This document shows positions 26,863 through 33,236 of a DNA stretch of 33,236 nt, piece after piece. A model generated the notes under the pieces. It was given only the letters and a program-made list of their open reading frames with translations, ran no database searches and was not told where the DNA came from. The DNA is from Iodobacter violaceini (lineage in GTDB: Bacteria; Pseudomonadota; Gammaproteobacteria; Burkholderiales; Chitinibacteraceae). The stretch spans positions 1 through 33,236 of the forward strand of contig NZ_JAAOLX010000018.1 in NCBI RefSeq assembly GCF_011601265.1. Direction: 5' to 3'. Positions within the stretch are counted from its first letter, which is position 1. Each line of letters begins with the position of its first letter. The position numbers and the translations under genes are program-made.

Positions 26863-28059
26863 ATGCTTCCTTCGCTTAAAAAAAGTGTGGTTTTAGTTAT
26901 TGGAGCGGCCGGCTTGCTGGCGGCCTGCGGTAAACAAGAGGGCGGGCCTGGTGGCGCTGCGGGTGGTGGCATGCCGCCACCTGAAGTCACCGTGGTAACC
27001 GCTCAGGCTGGCAGCTCTGCGCTGACGCGAGATTTAAGCGGCCGGATTACCGCAGTGCGCACGGCTGAAGTGCGTGCACGGGTAGACGGTATTCTGGAAA
27101 AACGCTTATTTAACGAAGGCGGTGAAGTGAAAGCGGGCCAATCCTTATTTAAGATTGATTCGCGCGTGCTGGAAGCCAATGCGGCAACGGCAAAAGCTGC
27201 GCTGGCGAAAGCTAAATCCAGCGTGCTGATTGCTAAGCAAACGGCCGATCGTTATCGCCAGCTGGTGGGTGAGCAGGGTGTAAGCCGCCAGGAATTTGAT
27301 CAGGCCGAGGCACAGCTGAAGCAGGCCGAGGCCGAAGTGGCTGCAGCTGAAGCAGAAGTGCGCCGCAGCAGTGTGGATCTGGAATACGCCAGCGTGCAGG
27401 CACCGATCAGTGGCCGTATTGGCCGGGCCTTAGTTTCAGAAGGGGCACTGCTGAATAAGGGCACAGGCACACCGCTGGCGCTGATCGAGCAGCTCGATTC
27501 GGTGTATGTAGATTTTAACCAGTCTGGTGCTGATCTGCTGCGCTTAAAGCAACTGGCCAAGGTGGGAAAGCTGAAACAAGCAACACTGCCGGTTGATTTA
27601 CTGCTGGAAGACGGCACGCCTTACGCACACGCAGGCAAATTGCTGTTTGCTGAGCAAACTATTGATCCCGCAACCGGTACAGTGACTTTACGCGCTGAAT
27701 TCCCTAATCCTGATCACCTCTTGCTGCCAGGTATGTTTGCAACGGTGCGTGTGGCACAGGGTGCGATGGATGCTACGGTACGCGTGCCGCAAAAAGCGAT
27801 TGTGTCTTCGCCGCAAGGGCAGTTTGTTTATATCGTGGGTGGCGACAATAAAGTGGCGCCCGCTCCGGTTAAAACCGGCGGTTTCTCTGGAACAGACTGG
27901 ATTATTCTGAGCGGCTTAAAAGGCGGCGAACGGGTGATGGTGGATGGTATTCAGAAAGTACGCCCGGGCGCGGTGGTGAATCCGGTGGATGCGGCTGCGG
28001 CTAAACCTGCACCCGCATCTGCATCTGCGACATCTGCTGCTGCCCCTGCAAAAAAATAG
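26863..28059 (+). CDS. RND efflux periplasmic adaptor lipoprotein, pump 2
   Basis: This membrane fusion protein has 398 residues from the preferred start at 26863 (MLPSLKKSVVLV). AAAGGA at 26851-26856 is spaced 6 bases from this ATG, while the in-frame ATG at 26839 has no Shine-Dalgarno and would bury the signal peptide. Lipobox LAAC gives Cys22, followed by a Gly-rich linker. Lipoyl halves are VRTAEVRARVDGILEKRLFN and LEYASVQAPISGRIGRALVS, with an alpha-hairpin rich in Ala/Glu/Gln between them. Barrel and membrane-proximal segments are LRAEFPNPDHLLLPGMFATV and VKTGGFSGTDWIILSGLKGG. The C-terminus is an Ala/Pro/Ser-rich tail. It is the first structural gene of the plus-strand pump. The family resembles MexA/AcrA adaptors. 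Confidence 0.94.
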   Translation: MLPSLKKSVVLVIGAAGLLAACGKQEGGPGGAAGGGMPPPEVTVVTAQAGSSALTRDLSGRITAVRTAEVRARVDGILEKRLFNEGGEVKAGQSLFKIDSRVLEANAATAKAALAKAKSSVLIAKQTADRYRQLVGEQGVSRQEFDQAEAQLKQAEAEVAAAEAEVRRSSVDLEYASVQAPISGRIGRALVSEGALLNKGTGTPLALIEQLDSVYVDFNQSGADLLRLKQLAKVGKLKQATLPVDLLLEDGTPYAHAGKLLFAEQTIDPATGTVTLRAEFPNPDHLLLPGMFATVRVAQGAMDATVRVPQKAIVSSPQGQFVYIVGGDNKVAPAPVKTGGFSGTDWIILSGLKGGERVMVDGIQKVRPGAVVNPVDAAAAKPAPASASATSAAAPAKK

Positions 28060-28105
28060 ATGCTGCTGATGATGCATAAGCATCACTGGCGCATTAGGAG
28101 AGTTT

Positions 28106-31100
28106 ATGTTTGCTCGATTTTTTATCGATCGCCCGGTTTTTGCATGGGTGATCGCCATTATTATTGTTTTGGCAGGTTTGCTGGCTTTTAAAAGCCTGCC
28201 GATCTCTCAATACCCCGAAGTGGCTCCGCCTGCTTTAACGATTAACGCCACCTATCCTGGTGCAAGTGCACAGGTGATGGAGGAAACGGTTACTGCGCTG
28301 ATTGAGCAGGAAATGAATGGTTTGGAGAACATGCAATACATGAGCTCCAACAGCGACAGCGCCGGCAATATGGCGATTACGCTGACCTTCAGGCCAGGTA
28401 CTGATTTGGATATCGCCTCGGTAGAAGCGCAAAACCGCGTAAAGCGGGTTGAAGCGCGTTTACCCAGCGAAGTGCGCCAGCAAGGCGTGCAGGTGGTTAA
28501 ATCGCGTAGTAACTATCTGATGTTTGTTACGCTGCTGTCGCCTGATGGCAGTCACGACAATGTAGCGTTAGGTAGTTATGTGAATTCCAGCGTGATTGAT
28601 TCGATCCGCCGTGTGCCGGGTGTGGGTGAAGCCATGCTGTTTGGCTCTGAATACGCCATGCGTATCTGGCTGGACCCGGCCAAGTTGACTGGGTTCAAGC
28701 TGTCTGCGGCTGAAGCGCTGGCTGCGGTTCGCGCCCAAAACGTGCAGCTGGCGACGGGTGAAATCGGCCAGTTGCCAGCACCACCGGGCCAGCAGTTTAC
28801 GGCCACGGTTGTGACTCAGGGGCGTTATGTTACGGCAGAGCAGTTTGGCAATATTGTGCTGCGCGATGGCAAAAACGGCTCGCAGTTACGCTTAAAAGAC
28901 GTGGCCAGGGTTGAGCTGGGCGCATCCGATTACAGCGTGCTGGCGCGTTTAAATGGTAAGAGTATTGCGGCGATCGGGATTAAGCTTTCCCCGGATGGCA
29001 ATGCGCTGGAAACAGCTAAAGCGGTAAAAGCCAAGCTGGCGGAGCTGTCTAAGTTCTTCCCTAAGGGCGTGGCTTATGAAGTGCCTTACGATACATCCAA
29101 ATTTGTGGATATCTCTATCCATGAAGTAATGAAAACCCTGGTCGAAGCGATTGGCCTTGTGTTTGTGGTGATGTATTTATTCCTGGGTAATATCCGCGCC
29201 ACGCTGATTCCGACTATTGTTGTGCCGATTGCGCTCCTGGGTGCTTTGGTGGGCTTGCAGCTGTTTGGTTATTCGATCAATGTGCTGACGATGTTTGCCA
29301 TGGTGCTTGCGATTGGTATCTTGGTTGACGATGCCATTGTGGTGATTGAGAACGTCGAGCGGATCATGTCTGAAGAAGGCCTTGCTCCGCGCGAAGCCAC
29401 GCAAAAAGCGATGGGACAGATTATCGGCCCGATTATCGCCATTACCCTGGTGCTGACGGCCGTGTTTGTGCCGATGGCGTTTTTCTCGGGTGCGGTGGGC
29501 GCGATTTATCGTCAGTTCTCGGTGACTTTAGTGCTGACGATGTTCTTCTCGGCGCTGATGGCTTTAACCTTAACGCCTGCGCTGTGTGCAACCTTCCTTA
29601 AGCCTTTGAAAAAGGGCGAGCATCATGGCACCAAGGGCTTTTTAGGTTGGTTTAACCGTAAGTTTGCAGCTTTAACCCTGCGCTATCAGGGCTGGGTAGG
29701 CACATGCATTCGCAAAACCGGTTTATCCCTGCTGTTTTTTGCTTTGATTCTGGCCTCTACCGGCTGGCTGATGTCGCGCTTGCCTACGTCTTTCCTGCCT
29801 GATGAAGACCAGGGTTACTTTATCAGCGTGGTGCAATTGCCTGCAGGCGCAACGCACGAGCGCACCCTGGAAATTGTTCAGCAGGTTGAAGCACACTTTG
29901 TGAAGCAGCCAGAAGTCGATCGTGTGATTGCGATTGTGGGCTTCAGCTTCTTTGGCCGCGGCCAGAATGCGGCTCTGGCGTTTGTTACTTTAAAAGACTG
30001 GAAAGACCGTCCGCTGCCAAACGATCAGGTTGGCCCGGTGGTGCAACGCGCCAATATGATGTTGTTCCGCATTAAGCAGGCGTTTGCCTTTGCCACCAAT
30101 GTGCCGCCGATTCCTGAATTGGCATCGGTGGGCGGGTTTGACTTCCGCTTGCAAGACCGGGCTGGTTTAGGCCGTGATCGCTTGTATGAAGCACGTAATA
30201 TGCTGCTGGGCATGGCCGCGCAAAACAAAGCACTGGCCGGGGTTCGCCCGGATGGTCAGGAGCCGGGTCAGCAACTTTTACTTGATGTAAACAAGGTAAA
30301 AGCCAGCCAGCTGGGTATTGATATGACCGAGCTGAATAGCACACTGGCGATTTCATTAGGCTCTGCCTATGTAAACGACTTTGTACGCGAAGGCCGTATC
30401 TTGCGTGTATTGATGCAAGCCACACCAGAGAGCCGTCTTTCTCCGGATGATTTACTCAAGCTGCAAGTAAAAACGCGTGCGGGTAATTTAGTGCCGCTGT
30501 CTGAAATTGCCGTTGCAAAATGGCAGGCAGGTGCTTCAGCGCTCGATCGCTATAACGGCTTGCCTGCCTTTAAGATTTCTGGCGGTCCGGCTCCGGGTAA
30601 AAGCTCGGGTGAGGCGATGGATGCCATGGAAGCGATGGCTAAGCAATTGCCACCAGGTGTGGGCTTTGAATGGTCGGGTACGTCCTTTGAAGAGCGGCTC
30701 TCAGGCTCGCAAGCGCCATTCTTGTTCGGCTTGTCGATTCTGATCGTGTTCTTATGCCTTGCAGCGCTGTATGAAAGCTGGTCGATTCCGTTTGCTGTGC
30801 TGTGGGTCGTGCCGCTGGGTATCTTTGGTGCGGTGGCGGCCATGACATTGCGCGGCCTGCCGGACGATGTGTACTTTAAGGTGGGGCTGATTGCCATTAT
30901 TGGTTTGTCGGCAAAGAACGCGATTCTGATTATTGAATTCGCCCGTGATTTGCAGCGCCAGGGCTTGAGTGCGATGGATGCCACGCTGGAAGCTTGCCGC
31001 TTACGCTTCCGACCGATTCTGATGACGTCCTTTGCCTTTATTGCCGGTGTATTGCCGCTGGCCATGAGTACCGGTGCAGGTGCGGCAAGCCGCCGTGCTA

Positions 31101-31243
31101 TTGGTACCGGGGTGATGGGCGGGATGATTACGGCTACGGTCTTTGCGGTGTTCTTAGTGCCGGTGTTCTTTGTAGTGGTGCGCCGTTTCTTCCCGGAGAA
31201 ACCCGTGGTACGCAGCGATGAAATTGCGGACGACCATCGTTAA
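28106..31243 (+). CDS. RND multidrug efflux permease (AcrB/HAE1 family), pump 2
   Basis: This 1045-residue proton-driven exporter starts MFARFFIDRPVFAWVIAI. Proton-relay residues Asp408-Asp409 are in TM4 (GILVDDAIVVIENVERI), and the relay lysine is in GLSAKNAILIIEFA. The twelve-helix layout and two large periplasmic loops are complete, with SFLPDEDQGYFISVVQLPAG and GFSFFGRGQNAALAFVTLKDW typical of AcrB/MexB porters. That second motif (FGRGQN) is nearer to AcrB/MexB than to the permease at 21352-24489. TAGGAG at 28095-28100 precedes the ATG by 5 bases. The adaptor ends 46 bases upstream; the channel gene follows after a 76-base gap. Confidence 0.95.
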   Translation: MFARFFIDRPVFAWVIAIIIVLAGLLAFKSLPISQYPEVAPPALTINATYPGASAQVMEETVTALIEQEMNGLENMQYMSSNSDSAGNMAITLTFRPGTDLDIASVEAQNRVKRVEARLPSEVRQQGVQVVKSRSNYLMFVTLLSPDGSHDNVALGSYVNSSVIDSIRRVPGVGEAMLFGSEYAMRIWLDPAKLTGFKLSAAEALAAVRAQNVQLATGEIGQLPAPPGQQFTATVVTQGRYVTAEQFGNIVLRDGKNGSQLRLKDVARVELGASDYSVLARLNGKSIAAIGIKLSPDGNALETAKAVKAKLAELSKFFPKGVAYEVPYDTSKFVDISIHEVMKTLVEAIGLVFVVMYLFLGNIRATLIPTIVVPIALLGALVGLQLFGYSINVLTMFAMVLAIGILVDDAIVVIENVERIMSEEGLAPREATQKAMGQIIGPIIAITLVLTAVFVPMAFFSGAVGAIYRQFSVTLVLTMFFSALMALTLTPALCATFLKPLKKGEHHGTKGFLGWFNRKFAALTLRYQGWVGTCIRKTGLSLLFFALILASTGWLMSRLPTSFLPDEDQGYFISVVQLPAGATHERTLEIVQQVEAHFVKQPEVDRVIAIVGFSFFGRGQNAALAFVTLKDWKDRPLPNDQVGPVVQRANMMLFRIKQAFAFATNVPPIPELASVGGFDFRLQDRAGLGRDRLYEARNMLLGMAAQNKALAGVRPDGQEPGQQLLLDVNKVKASQLGIDMTELNSTLAISLGSAYVNDFVREGRILRVLMQATPESRLSPDDLLKLQVKTRAGNLVPLSEIAVAKWQAGASALDRYNGLPAFKISGGPAPGKSSGEAMDAMEAMAKQLPPGVGFEWSGTSFEERLSGSQAPFLFGLSILIVFLCLAALYESWSIPFAVLWVVPLGIFGAVAAMTLRGLPDDVYFKVGLIAIIGLSAKNAILIIEFARDLQRQGLSAMDATLEACRLRFRPILMTSFAFIAGVLPLAMSTGAGAASRRAIGTGVMGGMITATVFAVFLVPVFFVVVRRFFPEKPVVRSDEIADDHR

Positions 31244-31258
31244 TCAGATTTGCCGGTC

Positions 31259-31286
31259 TTCGAAGGGCGGTGCGCCCGTCCTTCGG
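31259..31286 (+). other. Intercistronic hairpin between pump 2 permease and channel genes
   Basis: CGAAGG-GCG (31261-31269) can pair with CGC and CCTTCG (31273-31275 and 31280-31285) with a small bulge. There is no T run, so this is more likely an RNA processing or stability element than a terminator. It would affect only the channel cistron downstream. Confidence 0.4.
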
Positions 31287-31319
31287 ATCATGACGCGAAC
31301 CAACAGGTACGAAAAACTG

Positions 31320-32669
31320 ATGAAAAAACAATTAATGTCTAAGACCCTGCTGCTGGCAATGACGCTGGGCCTGGGCGCATGCGCGATGGGGCCGGATTAC
31401 ATCCGCCCTGCGGCGCCTGTTGCCAGTGTGGTGGGCAACCAGCCAGCGGATATAGCAACGCCACAGTGGGGGACTTATTTTTCTGACCCCGCTTTGAATG
31501 GGGTTATCGAAAAAGCGCTGGCGAATAACCGCGATTTAAAAGTCGCCACGGCCAGAATCGAAGAAGCCCGTGCGCTGTATGGTATTCAGAAGGCGGATTT
31601 TCTGCCTTCGGTGAATGCCAATGCCTCCGGCAATATCAGCCGCAGTAAGCCGGATGCGGATATCAGCCGCCGCTATGAAGCTAATCTGGCGCTGCTCTCG
31701 TACGAGGTGGATTTCTGGGGGCGTGTGCGCCGTTTAAGTGAAGCGGCCAAGGCCAACTATCTGGCAAGTGAAGAGGCGCAGCAATCGGTACGCAGCACGC
31801 TGATTGCCGATGTAGCCAATAGCTATTACAGCGCCCAGGCCCTGCAGGCCCGCAGCCGCTTTGCTGAGCAAACCGCCAAGGCACGGGCAGAAAGCCTGCG
31901 CGTGGTGAAGCGCCGCATGGATGTGGGCGTAGCCAATCGTCTTGATCTTTTGCAAGCCGAAGCCGCCCAGGATAGTGCCATCAGCGATCATACGGCGCTG
32001 GCACGTCAGGCCGCTAATGCCCAGACGGCGCTCGCTGTATTGGTGGGTGAAGCGGTAAGTCTGCCTGTGGCTGATTTAAATGCAGATGTGGTGCAGTTGC
32101 CAGGCGGTTTAAACTCAACCGTCTTGCTGGAGCGCCCTGATGTGCGCGCTGCGGAGCAAAAACTGGTAGCGGCTAATGCCAATATCGGCGCTGCCCGCGC
32201 GGCCTTTTTTCCTAAAGTCACTTTAATGGGCAGTGGTGGCGTGGTAAGCAATGAGCTGGAGGATTTATTCTCTGGCGGCAACCGCGCATGGAGCTTCTTA
32301 CCGCAAATCAGCCTGCCGTTGTTTGACGGTGGCCGCTTACGTGCAGGTGCAGATATTGCCGAAGCACGCAAAGTAATTGCCGTGGCTGAATATGAAAAAG
32401 CCATTCAGCTGGCGTTTAAAGATGCGGCCGATGTGTTGTCAGATCAGGTTTGGCTGAGCAAGCAACTCACCGCTCAGCAACGCCTTGCGGAGCGTCAGGC
32501 GCAGCGTTTGAAACTGGCTGAGGTACGCTATGCATCCGGCCTGGCAGGCTATCTGGATGTGCTGGACGCCCAGCGCGAGTTTTACAATGCCAGCCAGGGC
32601 CTGATCGAAACCCAGCGTGCCCGTTTAGCCGCTTCGGCACAGGCATTTAAGGCTTTGGGCGGGAAGTAA
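31320..32669 (+). CDS. RND efflux outer-membrane channel lipoprotein (NodT/OprM family), pump 2
   Basis: This outer-membrane factor has 449 residues from the start at 31320 (MKKQLMSKTLLL), which places a normal signal peptide before lipobox LGAC (Cys21) and the common GPDY motif after it. The frame is open further upstream to 31218, but that stretch overlaps the permease end and the hairpin and has no signal-peptide character. Two OEP repeats are visible: WGTYFSDPALNGVIEKAL, YEVDFWGRVRRLSEAAKANY and VGVANRLDLLQAEA in the first; LERPDVRAAEQKLVAANANI, AAFFPKVTLMG and VRYASGLAGYLDVLDAQREF in the second. A terminator follows 20 bases after the stop, ending the tetR-pump 2 operon. Confidence 0.93.
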   Translation: MKKQLMSKTLLLAMTLGLGACAMGPDYIRPAAPVASVVGNQPADIATPQWGTYFSDPALNGVIEKALANNRDLKVATARIEEARALYGIQKADFLPSVNANASGNISRSKPDADISRRYEANLALLSYEVDFWGRVRRLSEAAKANYLASEEAQQSVRSTLIADVANSYYSAQALQARSRFAEQTAKARAESLRVVKRRMDVGVANRLDLLQAEAAQDSAISDHTALARQAANAQTALAVLVGEAVSLPVADLNADVVQLPGGLNSTVLLERPDVRAAEQKLVAANANIGAARAAFFPKVTLMGSGGVVSNELEDLFSGGNRAWSFLPQISLPLFDGGRLRAGADIAEARKVIAVAEYEKAIQLAFKDAADVLSDQVWLSKQLTAQQRLAERQAQRLKLAEVRYASGLAGYLDVLDAQREFYNASQGLIETQRARLAASAQAFKALGGK

Positions 32670-32689
32670 AGTCAGATTGTGCTGGTCAA

Positions 32690-32719
32690 CAAACGGCCCT
32701 GGCAGGGGCCGTTTGTTTA
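32690..32719 (+). terminator. Rho-independent terminator after pump 2
   Basis: CAAACGGCCC (32690-32699) pairs perfectly with GGGCCGTTTG (32706-32715) around TGGCAG, followed by TTTAT. Confidence 0.85.
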
Positions 32720-33109
32720 TGTGGTAAGCATTGTCAAAGAGCAAGTTGAGCCGAGTGCCTTACGAATTTAATGCAAATTAAATAGATATAGACTTGTCTG
32801 CAGCTTTGAAATCTCGTGGCGCATCAATGATTGCGTGAAATGGGCTGCTGATTCCACTGGCAAGCGCTGAGAAACCCCATTTTCAGCGACGTTGCCATTT
32901 AGTTCTGACTGACCATTAAATGCTGTTTGGTATTGAATTACATCAAAACCATAAATCAAAATGCGCGGTTTTAAGCGAAGGGGAGAGCGTGTGATGGCGC
33001 AGTACTTTGACCGTTAGATTGCAGATTTTCAAGTATGTGCGGTGTTTTTAAATCGCATCCGGCAGCTGGGCGTGCGATGACGATGCGTGGCTGATTTGTG
33101 TCACAAAGG
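32720..33109. other. Region without a convincing gene
   Basis: No open frame here has a credible ribosome-binding site or family likeness; the longest (63 codons, minus strand, 32768-32959) reads as low-similarity sequence. The composition becomes mixed and may represent decayed sequence beside an insertion element. Confidence 0.5.
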
Positions 33110-33236
33110 TGTCAATCAGCGTCCAATACTTTCCACCCGTCAGCGTCCAAAAGTTTCCAGTTTGTCAGCCCGTTTTCTGCCCCTTTTTACGCTGTTTAAA
33201 CCTGAACGAATCATTGCCTGTTTCCAGAATTTCACA
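33110..33236. mobile_element. Putative IS21-type insertion sequence terminus (partial)
   Basis: Starting with TGTCAATCAG at 33110, the sequence carries two direct copies of CAGCGTCCAA-N-A-N-TTTCCA at 33117-33136 and 33141-33160. They match at 17 of 20 positions and are offset by 24 bases, with a weaker third unit (TCAGCCCGTTTTCTGCCC) after them. Multiple tandem terminal repeats with TTTCCA cores are characteristic of IS21-family ends, to which the IstA transposase binds. No transposase gene is present before the window ends. Confidence 0.45.

Noticed and set aside
28070-28085. Hairpin TGATGC/GCATCA before the pump 2 permease
   Set aside because: Six base pairs with a four-base loop and no T run; likely chance.
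31218-31319. Upstream extension of the pump 2 channel gene
   Set aside because: It overlaps the permease stop and the hairpin, and it would place 34 polar residues before the lipoprotein signal peptide; the ATG at 31320 gives a normal signal.
32768-32959. Minus-strand open frame of 63 codons in the right intergenic region
   Set aside because: No Shine-Dalgarno, no domain pattern and no conserved context; too short to support alone.
1-33236. CRISPR arrays, rRNA genes, prophage genes and integrases
   Set aside because: No regularly spaced identical repeats with unique spacers, no rRNA sequence and no phage or integrase proteins were seen on either strand.

Overview
The window looks like a chromosomal segment of a Gram-negative betaproteobacterium. 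The support is a T6SS spike protein, outer-membrane efflux channels, several lipoprotein signal peptides and a tRNA-Gly with an encoded CCA. GC content is moderate, with mixed codon use. The protein flavour suggests Neisseriales (an Iodobacter, Chitinibacter or Chromobacterium-like genus), but this is inference and not proven by any marker here.

Region 1 (1-6450, + strand) is an accessory type VI secretion cassette. It holds the 3' end of vgrG, a DUF4123 effector adaptor, a DUF3304-type lipoprotein, a DUF2235/Tle1-like phospholipase effector with a GFSRG nucleophile elbow, an unrecognised four-helix membrane protein and a secreted Sel1-repeat protein. The adaptor would load the lipase on the VgrG tip. 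The lipoprotein, and perhaps the Sel1 protein, would protect the producer's own periplasm. The lipoprotein gene carries an uninterrupted run of ten G inside its reading frame.

Region 2 (6514-9956) holds a DUF4442 hotdog-fold protein and a divergent cadR/cadA pair. These encode a MerR-family Cd/Pb sensor and a P1B-type ATPase, with a MerR-style promoter (19-bp spacer) between them. A strong terminator follows cadA.

Region 3 (9957-17088, - strand) is a complete type I restriction-modification operon, hsdM-hsdS-hsdR. Two palindromic repeat elements have invaded it: one between hsdS and hsdR, and one inserted in frame within HsdR just upstream of its nuclease motif. A tRNA-Gly(CCC) with a clear promoter lies upstream of hsdM on the same strand.

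Region 4 (17692-19872, + strand) is an MCE/Mla-like lipid transport operon of three overlapping genes: an MlaE-like permease, a small protein that looks like an ABC ATPase stripped of its catalytic motifs, and an MlaD-like MCE protein. No competent ATPase is encoded beside them.

Region 5 (19977-32719) has two complete RND tripartite efflux pumps arranged back to back around one TetR regulator. The left pump (adaptor, permease, outer-membrane channel) is on the - strand. The right pump, in the same gene order, is on the + strand behind tetR. The shared 0.48-kb intergenic region contains two clean inverted repeats that are candidate operators.

Region 6 (32720-33236) has no convincing gene. It ends in tandem 24-bp-spaced repeats that resemble the terminus of an IS21-type insertion sequence, whose genes would lie beyond the window.
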